This document shows, in pieces, positions 1-11,974 of a stretch of DNA of 64,000 nucleotides. A model generated the notes under the pieces. The model was not told where the DNA came from. It saw only the letters and a program-made list of their open reading frames with translations, and made no database searches. The DNA comes from Prochlorococcus sp. AG-363-P06 (lineage in GTDB: Bacteria > Cyanobacteriota > Cyanobacteriia > PCC-6307 > Cyanobiaceae), in NCBI GenBank assembly GCA_003280025.1, contig QCGD01000001.1:1-64000 (forward strand). The letters run 5' to 3'. The position numbers and the translations under genes are program-made. Position 1 is the first letter of the stretch. Each line of letters starts with the position of its first letter.

Positions 1-471
1 CTTAAAAAAGCTCATAATATGGTTGTTGGTGAAAGAACTGCCGAAGAAATCAAAATCAAAATAGGATCTGCTTTTCCAGATAATGATTTTGACATGACTT
101 CTTATGAAGTTAGAGGCTTACACCTCTTATCCGGTCTTCCTAGGTCAATAACCCTAACATCAGGAGAGATAAGGGAGGCTATGGCTGATCCACTTAGTAA
201 AATTGTTGAAGCTATAAAAAGAACATTAGAACGTACTCCTCCAGAGTTAGCTGCAGATATTGTTGATAGGGGCATTATGCTCGCAGGAGGTGGAGCTTTA
301 GTAAGAGGCATGAATGATCTAGTAACTAAGGAAACTGGAATTTTTACTCACGTAGCGGAAGATCCTTTGCTTTGCGTAGTTAATGGCTGTGGTGAAATAT
401 TAGATGATTTTAGAAAGCTTAAAAGAGTTGTTGATACTCCTGATTTCATAAGGAACGCAATTAGAGATTAA
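1..471 (+). CDS. mreB: Rod shape-determining protein MreB (C-terminal part)
   Basis: This is the C-terminal part (about 156 codons) of the bacterial actin homologue MreB, which forms membrane-bound filaments that guide lateral wall synthesis. The frame is open from base 1, so the gene begins upstream of the window and the ATG at 19 is internal. The residues around GERTAEEIK, the LPRSITLTSGEIREA stretch and the nucleotide-binding segment with LAGGGALVRGM are typical of the actin fold subdomains IIA and IIB. The stop lies 4 bp before mreC, so mreB, mreC and mreD form one operon. Identity is secure; only the N-terminus is unseen. Confidence 0.96.
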   Translation, partial: LKKAHNMVVGERTAEEIKIKIGSAFPDNDFDMTSYEVRGLHLLSGLPRSITLTSGEIREAMADPLSKIVEAIKRTLERTPPELAADIVDRGIMLAGGGALVRGMNDLVTKETGIFTHVAEDPLLCVVNGCGEILDDFRKLKRVVDTPDFIRNAIRD

Positions 472-475
472 TTGA

Positions 476-1225
476 ATGTTAAACATCCGACGAATTTATA
501 ATGGTCGTTGGCGGCACAACAAGCAAAAAGGAATATTATTTATATTTTTATTATTTTTGGTATTCGTAAGATTTTCGAAAGGATCATTTTATAAAGATTT
601 TTATTATTATATTTCCAAGCCTTTTTGGCCAGGGCAATTTCAAAGAGATGTTATTAGGACAAGCCTGGATCAAGAATTATTAATAAAAAGTAAACAGCTT
701 GAAAATGATAATAATAGATTGCGTGAACTTTTATCTCTTCAGAGATTATCTGACTCTGATACTATTTCAGCTGCAGTTATTTCGAGAAAAAATGGAAGTT
801 GGTGGAGACAAATTATTTTAAATAAAGGTTCTAAAGACGGAGTAGAAGTTGGAAGCCCTGTTATTGGCCCAGGAGGTTTATTAGGAAGAGTAAAGAATAC
901 TTCTTTCTTGACTTCAACTGTAATACTGTTAAACTCTCCCGAGAGCAAAGTGGGAGTTTGGATAGACAGAGTTCAAACTCACGGACTTATGGTAGGTACA
1001 GGAAATGATTATCCTAAATTAATGTTTTATACAAAAGACGTTGATGTCAAAGTAGGGGATTTTGTTTCATCTTCACCAGCAAGTACTTTATTACCACCAA
1101 ATATACCTGTTGGGATTATTCAATCAGTAGATGCAAAATCAAATTCAAATACAACTGTAAATGTTTTACTTTTAGGAAAACCTCAGGCAATAGATTGGGT
1201 GCAGATTTTAAAAGTAGAAATTTAA
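476..1225 (+). CDS. mreC: Rod shape-determining protein MreC
   Basis: A 249-residue protein with a basic N-terminus followed by one hydrophobic membrane segment (about residues 20-35). A short coiled coil (residues about 65-90) and a beta-rich periplasmic domain rich in Gly and Val follow, with the segments KDGVEVGSPVIGPGGLLGRV and PVGIIQSV. This is the standard MreC layout. MreC links MreB filaments to the wall-synthesis enzymes, PBP2 and RodA. It starts 4 bp after mreB and abuts mreD with no gap, which points to translational coupling. Length is slightly short for the family, as is common in compact cyanobacterial genomes. Confidence 0.93.
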   Translation: MLNIRRIYNGRWRHNKQKGILFIFLLFLVFVRFSKGSFYKDFYYYISKPFWPGQFQRDVIRTSLDQELLIKSKQLENDNNRLRELLSLQRLSDSDTISAAVISRKNGSWWRQIILNKGSKDGVEVGSPVIGPGGLLGRVKNTSFLTSTVILLNSPESKVGVWIDRVQTHGLMVGTGNDYPKLMFYTKDVDVKVGDFVSSSPASTLLPPNIPVGIIQSVDAKSNSNTTVNVLLLGKPQAIDWVQILKVEI

Positions 1226-1732
1226 ATGGATCAATTTTTAAAGAAAAATTTATCTATAATTTCATTTATATTTATTCCAATTCTTTTTTTATGGCATCCT
1301 AATTGGCTTGGAATTATGGGTACCCAACCTTATTGGCCCTTATTTTGGTTATTGCCTTGGTCCATGATTTATGGATCTATTAATGGTTTAATGGTTGGAT
1401 TGTTTTTAGGAATTATTTTAGATTCTCTATCTATAGGAGGTGGTTTTACTCACATTCCCGGTTTAATTTTATGTGGTATTTGGTTCGGTAGATTTAGAAT
1501 ATCTGATAATAATTTCGTGGAACATTTTAGATATGGTTTACTTTGTGCGATAGGGAGTTTTTTGTGTGGCTCATTTTATTATTTTCAGTTTTTGATTCAA
1601 GACTTCCAAAATAATCAATTTCTATTGTTTATCCCTAGTATTAAAAATGTTTTGGCTCAAGTCTTTCTAACAGGTCTTTTTGCTCCTTTTTTGTGCTCAC
1701 AACTTTTGGGAGTTTTTAAGAGATCCAAATAA
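1226..1732 (+). CDS. mreD: Rod shape-determining protein MreD (membrane)
   Basis: A 168-residue, strongly hydrophobic protein with about five membrane segments and little soluble sequence. MreD is poorly conserved in sequence, so the call rests mainly on size, topology and position directly after mreC, whose stop codon is adjacent to this ATG. The segment with GLMVGLFLGIILDSLS fits the family's usual small-residue and acidic pattern. MreD is an integral partner of MreC in the elongation complex. No other membrane protein family fits better. Confidence 0.85.
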   Translation: MDQFLKKNLSIISFIFIPILFLWHPNWLGIMGTQPYWPLFWLLPWSMIYGSINGLMVGLFLGIILDSLSIGGGFTHIPGLILCGIWFGRFRISDNNFVEHFRYGLLCAIGSFLCGSFYYFQFLIQDFQNNQFLLFIPSIKNVLAQVFLTGLFAPFLCSQLLGVFKRSK

Positions 1733-1925
1733 AAAATGTTTAAATTACTCTCGATCAAGAAAGAAATATTTATGTAGAGAAAAGATTAAGTGTTTAAAAA
1801 ATAAAATAATTTGGTAAATCTTGGGAATATCTCTTAGAGGGTACATAATGTTATATTTTTAATTGTTAGAATAAATATTCAATGCAATGTATTTTGCTTT
1901 GAAATTTTGAAGATCTTTTTTATCT

Positions 1926-2672
1926 ATGTCAAAAGCAAGCATTTTAGTTGTTGATGATGAGCCAGCAGTATTGAAAGTATTAGTTACAAGACTGCAACTG
2001 GCAGGGTATCACGTGTTTTCAGCTACTAATGGTGAAGAAGCTCTTGAAGCTTTTCATAGAGATTCTCCAGATTTGATAGTTCTTGATGTAATGCTTCCAA
2101 AAATGGATGGATTTGCAGTTTGTCGAAGAATTAGAGCTGAATCAGTTGTCCCAATCATATTTTTAACTGCGCTAGAGGCTATTTCAGAAAGAGTGGCAGG
2201 ATTAGATTTGGGAGCTGACGATTATTTATCAAAACCTTTTAGTCCAAAAGAGTTAGAGGCAAGAATAGCTACGATTCTAAGACGCATGGGCCCTACTATT
2301 TCAGTCGCTGAAACTAAAGAAGTACCATCAGGTAAAGGTGTGATGAAGTTCGGAAGTTTAGTGGTTGATACAAATAGAAGGCAAGTCTCTAGGGCTGGGG
2401 AAAGAATTAGCTTGACTTATACTGAATTTAGCTTATTAGAACTCTTGTTCGATGAGCCTGGTAAAGTTGTTCCAAGAGCTGAGATTTTAGAGCAATTATG
2501 GGGTTATCCTCCAAGGAGAGCAGCAGACTTGAGAGTAGTAGATGTATATGTAGCAAGGCTTAGAGGTAAATTAGAACCTGATCCAAGAAATCCTGAATTA
2601 ATATTAACTGTAAGAGGTATTGGTTATGCGTCGCAACGAGTTGGAGAAACGGCAACATCTTTGGCAAGTTGA
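1926..2672 (+). CDS. OmpR/PhoB-family two-component response regulator (RpaB-like)
   Basis: A 248-residue response regulator. The receiver domain (residues 1-120) has the acidic pair D10/D11, phospho-acceptor D54 in LIVLDVMLPK, T81 and K103 in LSKPF. A linker is followed by a winged-helix DNA-binding domain (about 140-240) with FSLLELLF and VVDVYVARLRGKLE. The DNA-binding half and the KPFSPKELEAR stretch resemble RpaB/Ycf27 of cyanobacteria. The receiver lacks the ETRLSMIGY-type segment of RpaB, so I read it as a paralogue and give no symbol. It stands alone with a 193 bp upstream gap and no kinase beside it; the partner is not evident from context. Confidence 0.88.
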   Translation: MSKASILVVDDEPAVLKVLVTRLQLAGYHVFSATNGEEALEAFHRDSPDLIVLDVMLPKMDGFAVCRRIRAESVVPIIFLTALEAISERVAGLDLGADDYLSKPFSPKELEARIATILRRMGPTISVAETKEVPSGKGVMKFGSLVVDTNRRQVSRAGERISLTYTEFSLLELLFDEPGKVVPRAEILEQLWGYPPRRAADLRVVDVYVARLRGKLEPDPRNPELILTVRGIGYASQRVGETATSLAS

Positions 2673-2722
2673 ACCTTAGTCTGATAATTTAATTAAATAA
2701 AGTATAAATTTTGAAGTAAGTT

Positions 2723-4234
2723 TTGTCTGAAATCAGAGAAGCCCGCCTATTAAAAGCTAATTCACTCGTAAAAAAAGGCTTTGATCCTTACGCAGAAAAT
2801 TTTAAAATATCTCATTCCTCACAATTTCTTATTAAAAAATTTAGCCATCTAGATAATGGTCAGGAAAATGATTTTCCTGTTTCTATAGCTGGTAGAGTTC
2901 TAGCAAAAAGAGTGATGGGGAAAATTGCTTTTTTTACTATTAATGATCAAGCAGGACAGATTCAGCTTTATTTAGATCAAAAAATTATTAATTCTAATAA
3001 TGAAAATAAAAAAGTTCTTACTTTTGAAGATCTAAAGGAAATTGTAGATATCGGTGATTGGATAGGAGTTTGTGGAACTATTAAAAAAACTAATAAAGGT
3101 GAGCTTTCAATCAAAGTGGAAAAATGGGAGATGTTATCAAAATCACTACAACCTTTACCAGATAAATGGCATGGATTGACAGATATTGAAAAGAGGTATC
3201 GTCAACGCTATGTAGATTTAATAGTCAATCCTCAATCTAAAAATGTATTTAAAAAAAGAGCAGAATGTATAAGTTTTATAAGAAGATGGTTAGATGAAAG
3301 AAGTTTTTTAGAAATAGAGACTCCAATACTTCAATCAGAAGCTGGGGGAGCTGAAGCAAGGCCATTCGTTACTTATCACAACACTTTAGATATCCCACTT
3401 TATCTAAGAATAGCTACCGAATTACATTTAAAAAGAATGGTTGTTGGAGGTTTCGAGAAAGTATATGAATTAGGAAGAATTTTCCGTAACGAAGGTATTA
3501 GTACAAAGCATAATCCTGAATTTACTTCAGTAGAAATTTATCAAGCTTTCTCTAATTATATTGATATGATGGATCTAACTGAAGAATTGATTAAAGATAT
3601 TATCAATGATGCATGTGGTTCGTTAGTAATAAATTATCAAAATCAGGAAATTGATTTTTCTCAACCTTGGAGAAGAATATCAATGAAAAATATAGTTAAA
3701 GAATATACAGGTCTTGATTTTGATTCTTTTAATGGTGATTTAAAGGAAGCAACAGAAGCTGTTAAAAATATTAATGTAAAATTGTCTTCTAAAATAAATA
3801 GTCTTGGGAGACTTTTAAATGAAGTCTTTGAGCAAAAAGTTGAGTCACTGCTTATAGAGCCAACTTTTATTGTTGATTATCCAATTGAAATTTCTCCTTT
3901 GGCTAGGCCCCATGTTGATAAGAAAGACATGGTTCAGAGATTTGAGCTATTTATTGTTGGTCGCGAACTCGCAAATGCTTTTAGTGAGTTAATTGATCCT
4001 GTAGATCAAAGGGAAAGAATGCAATTGCAGCAATCGCTTAGAGATGGAGGTGATCTTGAGGCTCATTGTATAGATGAAGATTTTTTGAATGCTTTAGAGA
4101 TAGGTATGCCTCCTACCGGTGGATTAGGAATTGGTATAGATAGACTTATTATGCTCATTACAAATAGTCCATCTATTAGAGATGTAATTCCATTCCCATT
4201 ACTAAAACCAGAAATAACTTCTAAGAAGTCTTAA
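2723..4234 (+). CDS. lysS: Lysyl-tRNA synthetase (class II)
   Basis: A 503-residue class II lysyl-tRNA synthetase that charges tRNA-Lys. An N-terminal OB-fold anticodon-binding domain (about 55-145) has [17 protein letters not shown]. The catalytic domain follows, with motif 2 as [15 protein letters not shown] and motif 3 as [12 protein letters not shown]. The start is TTG at 2723, because no ATG lies near a sensible N-terminus and this gives normal length. The gene is followed 55 bp later by a small conserved protein on the same strand. Function is certain from the motifs. Confidence 0.97.
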   Translation: MSEIREARLLKANSLVKKGFDPYAENFKISHSSQFLIKKFSHLDNGQENDFPVSIAGRVLAKRVMGKIAFFTINDQAGQIQLYLDQKIINSNNENKKVLTFEDLKEIVDIGDWIGVCGTIKKTNKGELSIKVEKWEMLSKSLQPLPDKWHGLTDIEKRYRQRYVDLIVNPQSKNVFKKRAECISFIRRWLDERSFLEIETPILQSEAGGAEARPFVTYHNTLDIPLYLRIATELHLKRMVVGGFEKVYELGRIFRNEGISTKHNPEFTSVEIYQAFSNYIDMMDLTEELIKDIINDACGSLVINYQNQEIDFSQPWRRISMKNIVKEYTGLDFDSFNGDLKEATEAVKNINVKLSSKINSLGRLLNEVFEQKVESLLIEPTFIVDYPIEISPLARPHVDKKDMVQRFELFIVGRELANAFSELIDPVDQRERMQLQQSLRDGGDLEAHCIDEDFLNALEIGMPPTGGLGIGIDRLIMLITNSPSIRDVIPFPLLKPEITSKKS

Positions 4235-4289
4235 AAAACAACCTTGAATGAAGTAAAATATAAAAATTAATCCAATACGAATTTTTTAA

Positions 4290-4538
4290 ATGAGTGGTGA
4301 ACGTGTTGGTTTCCGTTTTAAGCACGCGGATGCAGTAGTTAAAAGAAATCCTCAAGGCCGATCAAGAAGAGGGTGGGTTATGGAGCCAGTGGAGCAAACC
4401 ACAAGCAGAGGTACCAAGATGCCTGCATACAAAATTCGCTGGAGAGATAGCGAGAGACCTGAAACTGTTCTTCAGCATATGTTAATTGCTGATCCCGACC
4501 CTTCCCCTCCTCCAAGTTCAGTTAGTTTGGACATTTAG
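4290..4538 (+). CDS. Small conserved cyanobacterial protein of unknown function
   Basis: An 82-residue protein, basic in its first half (KHADAVVKRNPQGRSRRGW) with a Pro/Ser-rich tail. There is no membrane segment or signal peptide. The compact segment with MEPVEQTTSRGTKMPAYKIRW looks like a small beta-barrel or SH3-like fold, but that is only an impression. It sits between lysS and the convergent smpB, 24 bp from the smpB stop. I recall similar small proteins next to lysS in marine picocyanobacteria, but I do not know a function. Confidence 0.75.
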   Translation: MSGERVGFRFKHADAVVKRNPQGRSRRGWVMEPVEQTTSRGTKMPAYKIRWRDSERPETVLQHMLIADPDPSPPPSSVSLDI

Positions 4539-4562
4539 TGAAAATTGTCAGAAAAATAATAA

Positions 4563-5057
4563 TTATCTTTTCAGAGCAGAGTTTATTTCTTTTTTAATAC
4601 TTTTTTGTTTTTCATCTTGTCTTTTATCATGCAATTTCTTCCCTTTGCCAATTCCAATTTTTAATTTTATCCATGAGCCCTTTAAATAAAGAGATAATGG
4701 AACAATAGTCATTCCTTTTTTTTCAGTATTAGATTTCAGTTTTCTTATTTCTTTTTTATGTAGTAGCAACTTTCTATTTCTTAATGGATCATGATTAAAA
4801 AAAGATCCTACATTTTTGTGTGGTGAAATGTGAACATTTAATAATAAAATCTCACCATCTCTGAATGAACAGTAACCATCTCTTAAGTTGGCTTTCCCGT
4901 TTCTTATAGACTTTACTTCAGTGCCTAAAAGTTCAATTCCAGCTTCGATTGTTTCAGATATTGCATATTGAAATTTTGCATATCTATTTTCAGCTAGACG
5001 TTTAAAATTATTTTCTTTATTAGTATTTTTTTTTACTTTGTTTGATTTTTTTGCCAT
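4563..5057 (-). CDS. smpB: SsrA-binding protein SmpB
   Basis: A 164-residue SmpB, the partner of tmRNA in rescuing stalled ribosomes. After a lysine-rich N-terminus come the core segments [39 protein letters not shown] and LLNVHISPH, the conserved SmpB beta-barrel. The basic tail ([13 protein letters not shown]) is the part that enters the decoding site. The gene is divergent from ruvB, with 52 bp between start codons, so the two share a promoter region. No tmRNA gene is present nearby. The call is secure. Confidence 0.96.
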   Translation of the reverse strand: MAKKSNKVKKNTNKENNFKRLAENRYAKFQYAISETIEAGIELLGTEVKSIRNGKANLRDGYCSFRDGEILLLNVHISPHKNVGSFFNHDPLRNRKLLLHKKEIRKLKSNTEKKGMTIVPLSLYLKGSWIKLKIGIGKGKKLHDKRQDEKQKSIKKEINSALKR

Positions 5058-5109
5058 TTTTGTTGTAAAAAATCTTTCTAGTTAGAACAATTGCAATTAA
5101 CCTTTCATT

Positions 5110-6168
5110 ATGGCAATAATTTCTTCCAATATAGGCGATAGTGATTCTTCTCTTCGTAAAAAAGAGCTTAGGCTAGTTGATTCAAAAATTATTCCAGAAG
5201 AACAAAGAAATAATAATCTGAACTTAGCTCGTCCTATTACTTTAAAAGAATTTATTGGCCAAGAACAACTTAAGTCTTCTTTAAGAATAGCCATAGATGC
5301 TTCCATTTTTAGAAAAGAACCTTTAGAACATACTCTTTTATATGGACAGCCAGGTTTAGGTAAGACCACCCTTGCATTGTTGATAGCCAATGAAATGAAT
5401 ACAAAATGTAGGTTAGCGACTGCACCAGCAATTGAAAGACCAAGAGATATTGTAGGGTTACTGCTTGGATTAAAAGAAGGTGAAGTTTTATTTATCGATG
5501 AGATACATCGCTTAAATAGGTTAACTGAAGAGTTGTTATATTCTGCTATGGAGGATTTTAGACTCGACTTAACTGTGGGAGCTAATAGAGGAGCACGTTG
5601 CAGAACGATTAATCTTCCTAGATTTACTTTGATTGGCGCGACAACTAAATTAGCCTCAATTAGTTCCCCTTTAAGAGATAGATTTGGTATATCTCAGAAA
5701 ATTGAATTTTATAAATATGATGAATTAAAACAAATAATAGTTAATTTCTCCCGATTAATAAACCTGAATTTAGATGATAAAGCATCTTATGATTTAGCAA
5801 AGATATCTCGAGGGACGCCAAGAATTGCTTTAAGATTATTAAGACGAGTTAGAGATTATGCTCAAGTTGTTCAGAAAACTAATTTGATCTCTGTCAATTT
5901 AATAAAAAAAGCTTTAAATTCTTACCAAATTGATGAAAAAGGATTGGATTCTTTAGATAGACAATATTTATCTTTTCTTAACCAAAACAATAATATTCCA
6001 ACAGGTCTTGATTCAATAGCAGCAGGCTTGGGTGATGATTCTTCAATGTTAGAATTTGTAGTTGAGCCATATCTAATCAAAATTGGTTTCCTCACGAGAA
6101 CTCCTCGAGGAAGATTGCTCACTGCTTTAGGGAAAAAGTACATTGATTCCAAAAATGATAACTTTTAA
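5110..6168 (+). CDS. ruvB: Holliday junction branch-migration helicase RuvB
   Basis: A 352-residue AAA+ motor that drives branch migration of Holliday junctions together with RuvA. It has Walker A as GQPGLGKTT, Walker B as LFIDEIHRL, sensor 1 in [10 protein letters not shown], an arginine-finger region (PLRDRFGI) and the C-terminal winged-helix segment ending [14 protein letters not shown]. The first 30 residues are a family-typical extension with low conservation. The next gene begins inside its last codons. No LexA-type box is visible in the 52 bp shared with smpB. Confidence 0.97.
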   Translation: MAIISSNIGDSDSSLRKKELRLVDSKIIPEEQRNNNLNLARPITLKEFIGQEQLKSSLRIAIDASIFRKEPLEHTLLYGQPGLGKTTLALLIANEMNTKCRLATAPAIERPRDIVGLLLGLKEGEVLFIDEIHRLNRLTEELLYSAMEDFRLDLTVGANRGARCRTINLPRFTLIGATTKLASISSPLRDRFGISQKIEFYKYDELKQIIVNFSRLINLNLDDKASYDLAKISRGTPRIALRLLRRVRDYAQVVQKTNLISVNLIKKALNSYQIDEKGLDSLDRQYLSFLNQNNNIPTGLDSIAAGLGDDSSMLEFVVEPYLIKIGFLTRTPRGRLLTALGKKYIDSKNDNF

Positions 6169-6943
6169 AAAAGTTAAGGTTTGTTTTATATTAATTTTTG
6201 TTTTTTTCAATATTTTTTATATTGCCCCTTGTTATTCATTAACTTTGAAAGAGGATTTGTTTAACAATGCATTAGATCTCAGTTCAGGCGGAAAATTTAA
6301 GCTCGCTTTACAAGAATGGAATCATTATCTAGATTCTTATCCTGATGATGCTGCAGGTTTGAGCAATAGAGGAAATGTAAAACTTGTGATAGGAGATGTA
6401 GAGGGATCAATAGATGACCAAAATAAGGCAATAAGTTTAAAACCTAGTGAATTAGATCCTTACATTAACAGGGGGATAGCAGAGGAAGCATTGGGTCTTT
6501 GGTCTCAAGCTAAAAAAGATTATATGTTCGTTATTTCCCAAGATAGTGAAAATTTCTCTGCATTATATAATTTGGCTAATGTAGAAGGTTCTACATCACA
6601 ATGGAAAAAAGCAAGAGATTTATTTTCGAAAGCTGCTTTATATAATCCTGGATTTGCTATGGCTAGGTCAAGTATGGCGTTAGCAGATTTCCAGTTGGGG
6701 AATATTGATGAATCTGAAAAGGAATTAAAAAAATTAATTAGACGTTATCCAACTTTTGCAGATGCTAGGGCCGCTTTAACAGCTTTGAATTGGTCCAAGG
6801 GTGAATCTGGGAATGCAGAGAGTAATTGGATAGCAGTTACTGAATTAGATCCTAGGTATAGTGATGAAGAATGGTTAAAAAACATAAGAAGATGGCCCCC
6901 AAATCCAATAAAAGATTTAATGAACTTTATCGATTTAAAATAA
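6155..6943 (+). CDS. Secreted or membrane-anchored TPR-repeat protein
   Basis: The protein starts with a lysine-containing n-region and a hydrophobic stretch ([17 protein letters not shown]), which looks like a signal peptide or anchor. Five or six tetratricopeptide repeats follow, for example [23 protein letters not shown] and [19 protein letters not shown] domains bind other proteins; similar cyanobacterial proteins are often tied to photosystem or membrane assembly, but nothing here fixes a role. I prefer ATG at 6155 over TTG at 6143. Either start overlaps the end of ruvB, so translation is probably coupled. Confidence 0.85.
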   Translation: MITFKKVKVCFILIFVFFNIFYIAPCYSLTLKEDLFNNALDLSSGGKFKLALQEWNHYLDSYPDDAAGLSNRGNVKLVIGDVEGSIDDQNKAISLKPSELDPYINRGIAEEALGLWSQAKKDYMFVISQDSENFSALYNLANVEGSTSQWKKARDLFSKAALYNPGFAMARSSMALADFQLGNIDESEKELKKLIRRYPTFADARAALTALNWSKGESGNAESNWIAVTELDPRYSDEEWLKNIRRWPPNPIKDLMNFIDLK

Positions 6944-6946
6944 GTA

Positions 6947-8131
6947 ATGAATAGAGATCAGTGGTTAAAAAAAATTGATTCGTTTAATGATGAATTAATT
7001 AATTTAAGAAGACATATTCATGCACATCCGGAGTTAAGTGGACTTGAAAATCAAACAGCAATTTTGATAAGTGGTTTTTTAAAAAATATTGGTTGGAATG
7101 TTAGAGAATCTATAGGTAAAACTGGAGTTATAGCTGATTGTGGACCCTTCGATAAAGGTATTATAGGCTTGAGAGTAGACATGGATGCTTTGCCAATATT
7201 TGAGGAAACTAAATTAAGTTTTTCTTCAAAAGTAGATGGTGTTATGCATGCGTGTGGTCACGATTTGCATATATCGATTGGATTGGGTGTAGCAAAAATT
7301 ATTAAGGATTTAAAACTTAATATTGGGACAAGGATAATATTTCAACCCGCTGAAGAAATTGCGAGTGGCGCTAGATGGATGATTAAGGATGGTGCAGCTA
7401 ATGGTTTAACCCATATTTTGGGAGTTCATGTCTATCCCGATTTATCTGTAGGGACTATTGGTATTAAAGAGGGAAGTTTAACTGCGGCTGCAGGAGAACT
7501 TAAGGTGGAGATCAAAGGAAAATCGGGCCATGGTGCTCGACCTCATGAAGGTGTTGATGCTATCTGGGCGGCCTCTAAAGTTATTGCGGGAATTCAAGAA
7601 TCAATAACACGCAAGTTAGACCCTTTAGATCCTGTAGTAATAACTTTTGGGAAAATAAATGGTGGCAATGCATTCAATGTTCTTGCAGAAAAGGTTAATT
7701 TAATTGGTACGGTTAGATGCACTAATCTTAAAGTATTTAAGAATATTGGTAATTGGCTCAATGAAAATATCACTTCTTTAGCTAGTAGCTGCGGAGCTGA
7801 AGCAGTAGTAATATTTAGAGAAATTACTCCTGCAGTTAATAATAATTCTGAAATTAATAGATTACTCAGAGATTCAGGAATTAAGATTTTGGGTCAAGAA
7901 AATGTTATCGAATTACAAAAACCATCTTTAGGTGCTGAAGATTTCGCTGAATTCTTAAATGAGATTCCAGGAGCAATGTTTAGGCTTGGCGTTTCTAATT
8001 CAAGTGGATGCGCTCCACTACATAGTTCCAAATTTGACCCAGATGAAAAAGCTATTGCTGTTGGAATTAAAGTGATAACTGAATCCATAGTAAAATTAAA
8101 CGATGAAATAACTAACAAAGTTTATAAATGA
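6947..8131 (+). CDS. M20D-family metallo-amidohydrolase (N-acyl-amino-acid/IAA-amino-acid hydrolase type)
   Basis: A 394-residue zinc-dependent amidohydrolase of peptidase family M20, subfamily D. Metal and catalytic segments are visible: HAHPELSGLE near the N-terminus, LRVDMDALPI, HACGHDLH, QPAEE and near the C-terminus GAEDFAEF with a late His (CAPLHSSKF). The central segment KGKSGHGARPHEG marks the dimerisation domain. Members split acyl groups from amino acids or peptides; the actual substrate cannot be read from sequence. It follows the TPR gene by 3 bp and overlaps the next small gene by an ATGA. Confidence 0.92.
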   Translation: MNRDQWLKKIDSFNDELINLRRHIHAHPELSGLENQTAILISGFLKNIGWNVRESIGKTGVIADCGPFDKGIIGLRVDMDALPIFEETKLSFSSKVDGVMHACGHDLHISIGLGVAKIIKDLKLNIGTRIIFQPAEEIASGARWMIKDGAANGLTHILGVHVYPDLSVGTIGIKEGSLTAAAGELKVEIKGKSGHGARPHEGVDAIWAASKVIAGIQESITRKLDPLDPVVITFGKINGGNAFNVLAEKVNLIGTVRCTNLKVFKNIGNWLNENITSLASSCGAEAVVIFREITPAVNNNSEINRLLRDSGIKILGQENVIELQKPSLGAEDFAEFLNEIPGAMFRLGVSNSSGCAPLHSSKFDPDEKAIAVGIKVITESIVKLNDEITNKVYK

Positions 8132-8343
8132 ATATTAATAAAAAATTTATTTTGTCTTTTGTTGCTCCAATAATGATTCTCATATCAGCCATAGGTTTGA
8201 TTTTTAGGCAAGATAATAAAAAGATTTTTTATTTACCTATTGGGTTAATGGGAATTGTTCTAATTTTAGAAAAAGATCTAAGTAGAAAATTAAATAGACG
8301 AAATATTTTTAAAAAGATAAAGTCTTATCAAAAAATTAAATAA
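8128..8343 (+). CDS. Small membrane protein, unknown function
   Basis: A 71-residue protein with two hydrophobic segments (about 8-26 and 34-48) and a lysine/arginine-rich tail. Its ATG overlaps the stop of the amidohydrolase gene in an ATGA, so it is probably translated by coupling. I do not recognise a family. Topology suggests both ends in the cytoplasm. It is the last gene before the thiC riboswitch region. Confidence 0.7.
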   Translation: MNINKKFILSFVAPIMILISAIGLIFRQDNKKIFYLPIGLMGIVLILEKDLSRKLNRRNIFKKIKSYQKIK

Positions 8344-8412
8344 AAAAAATTATTTATTTTTACGCAACATGAGATGACTATTTTTTAGAAAAGAGCTAAT
8401 AATAAGATTAAT

Positions 8413-8493
8413 ACTAGGGGTGCTAGGAAATTAAACTTAGCTGAGATCATACCCTTTGAACCTGAATCATTAATTCTGAGGCAGGGAAGTGGA
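8413..8493 (+). promoter_or_regulatory. TPP riboswitch (THI element) upstream of thiC
   Basis: The stretch carries the hallmark TPP aptamer segments in order: AGGGGTGCT (8416-8424), GCTGAGATCATACCCTTTGA (8440-8459), GAACCTGAATC, and the closing GGCAGGGAAGTGG. It lies 45 bp before the ATG of thiC, the classic target. Binding of thiamine pyrophosphate is expected to lower thiC expression. I see no strong terminator between aptamer and start, so control of translation initiation is the more likely mode (inference). Confidence 0.95.
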
Positions 8494-8535
8494 AATTTGA
8501 TCAAACTTTAGTAATAACACTTTTAAAATTTATAA

Positions 8536-9909
<1,374 letters not shown>

Positions 9910-9923
9910 CTTTAGTTTAATAT

Positions 9924-11930
9924 TTATAAAATTTCTTTTGTTTTGTTAACAACATTTTCAACTGTAAATCCGAAATTAGTCATACATTTACCACCAGGAG
10001 CTGAAGCTCCAAATCTGTCCATAGTAATGCAAATACCTTCAAAACCAGTATATTTATGCCATCCAAATGAATGTGCAGCTTCTACTACGACTCTTTTTCT
10101 GACGCTATTAGGTAAAACACTTTCTTTGTAAGATTCTGTTTGTTCTTCAAATAGTTCTACACAGGGCATAGAAACTACTCTGGTTTTTTTACCTAATTTT
10201 GAAATTTTTTTACTTGCTTCAATGCAAAGGTTTAGCTCACTACCTGTTCCAATAAATATTAAATCTGGAGTTCCTTCGCAATCAGATACTATATACCCTC
10301 CCAATGCAACCTTTTCAATGGAGGTGTTCTTTTGATTTGGCATACCCTGTCTACTCAAACAAAGTGCAGAAGGTCTTTTTCTGTTTTCAATAGCAAGTTT
10401 ATAGGCACCACTTGTTTCATTCCCATCTCCAGGTCTGAAAACGAGCATATTAGGCATTGCTCTAAGCGAAGGAATAGTCTCAACTGGTTGATGTGTAGGA
10501 CCATCTTCTCCAACACCAATTGAATCATGGGTTAATACATAGATAACACCTAGTTCACTGAGTGCAGAGAGCCTCATTGAACCTCTCATGTAATCAGCAA
10601 AAACAAGGAAGGTTCCGCCATAAGGTATAAGACCACTATCATGGTATGCAATACCATTTAGTATGGCAGCCATAGCATGTTCTCTTACACCAAAATGTAA
10701 GTATCTTTTCTCCGGAGAATGAGCTTGAAATGATCCACTTTCTCCTTTGATATCTGTATAGTTAGAGTGGGTTAAATCAGCAGACCCCCCAATTAATTCA
10801 GGAAGATTAGGTCCAAGTGCTCCTAAGCATATTTGAGAATGTTTTCTAGTGGCAAGACCATTGTCATCAGGATTATAAGAAGGAAGATTTGAATTCCAGT
10901 TTTCTGGTAATTCACCGTTTAACATTCTTTTTAATTCTGCACCTTCATGGGGATATTTCTTTTGATATTCTTCAAATTTTAAATCCCATTTTTTTTCTAA
11001 ATCTTCACCCTTAGTTAGTGCTTGTCTAAATTGCGAATAAACTTCATTTGGGATCTCGAATGGAGGATATTCCCAATTTAAGAATTCTCTGGTTAAGGAA
11101 GCTTCTTCTTCTCCTACTGCAGCCCCATGGATACCTGCGGTATCTGACTTATTTGGAGAACCATAACCAATAGTTGTAGAAATTTTAATAATTGAAGGCT
11201 TGTCTGTTACTAACTTTGCATTCTTGATTGCTTGGGTAATTCCGTTGACATCATGATTTCCATCTTCAACATGTTGTATATGCCATCCGTAAGCTTCGTA
11301 TCTTTTTAGAACGTCTTCTGTAAAAGAAACATCTGTCCGTCCATCAATTGTTATTTGGTTATCATCATAAAGTGCAATTAATTTGCCAAGTTTCAGATGA
11401 CCAGCAAGTGAGCAAGCTTCAGAAGCAATACCTTCTTGGTTGCATCCATCTCCCATGATGACGTATGTATAATGATCAACAATTTCACAATCAGGTTTAT
11501 TGAATTTAGCTGCTAAGTGAGTTTCGGCAATTGCTAATCCAACTGCATTTGATATTCCTGCTCCTAGAGGGCCAGCAGTTACTTCAACTCCTTCAGTCTC
11601 AAACGTTTCAGGGTGCCCAGGAGTTTTAGACCCCCATTGTCTAAATTCTTTTATATCTTCAATTGAAACCGATTTATAGCCTGTTAGGTGTAATAGAGAG
11701 TATAACAACATGCACCCATGGCCGGCTGACAATACAAAACGATCTCTATTAAACCATTTTGGATTATTAGGGTTGTGATTAAGAACGTTTTGCCATAATG
11801 CGTATCCCATAGGAGCACACCCCATGGGCAAGCCTGGATGTCCACTATTAGATTTATTTACTGCATCTACAGCAAGCATTCTTATACTATTTACACACAG
11901 TGATTCTAATGAAACAGATGCAGCGACCAT
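9924..11930 (-). CDS. tkt: Transketolase
   Basis: A 668-residue TPP-dependent transketolase of the Calvin cycle and pentose phosphate pathway; it moves two-carbon units between sugar phosphates. Visible are [13 protein letters not shown], the TPP/Mg site [13 protein letters not shown] with [14 protein letters not shown], the pyrimidine-domain segment [13 protein letters not shown] and [16 protein letters not shown]. The gene follows fabF by 44 bp on the same strand and may be part of an acpP-fabF-tkt transcript. No unusual residues are seen. Confidence 0.97.
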   Translation of the reverse strand: MVAASVSLESLCVNSIRMLAVDAVNKSNSGHPGLPMGCAPMGYALWQNVLNHNPNNPKWFNRDRFVLSAGHGCMLLYSLLHLTGYKSVSIEDIKEFRQWGSKTPGHPETFETEGVEVTAGPLGAGISNAVGLAIAETHLAAKFNKPDCEIVDHYTYVIMGDGCNQEGIASEACSLAGHLKLGKLIALYDDNQITIDGRTDVSFTEDVLKRYEAYGWHIQHVEDGNHDVNGITQAIKNAKLVTDKPSIIKISTTIGYGSPNKSDTAGIHGAAVGEEEASLTREFLNWEYPPFEIPNEVYSQFRQALTKGEDLEKKWDLKFEEYQKKYPHEGAELKRMLNGELPENWNSNLPSYNPDDNGLATRKHSQICLGALGPNLPELIGGSADLTHSNYTDIKGESGSFQAHSPEKRYLHFGVREHAMAAILNGIAYHDSGLIPYGGTFLVFADYMRGSMRLSALSELGVIYVLTHDSIGVGEDGPTHQPVETIPSLRAMPNMLVFRPGDGNETSGAYKLAIENRKRPSALCLSRQGMPNQKNTSIEKVALGGYIVSDCEGTPDLIFIGTGSELNLCIEASKKISKLGKKTRVVSMPCVELFEEQTESYKESVLPNSVRKRVVVEAAHSFGWHKYTGFEGICITMDRFGASAPGGKCMTNFGFTVENVVNKTKEIL

Positions 11931-11974
11931 TGTTTTAAATTAAGGTAAGTTGGAAATAACAGAATTGGTTGTGA

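Noticed and set aside
1733-1925. Possible HLR1-type (RpaB) site before the response regulator gene
   Set aside because: I looked for paired TTACA-like repeats in the 193 bp gap and found no pair at the right spacing.
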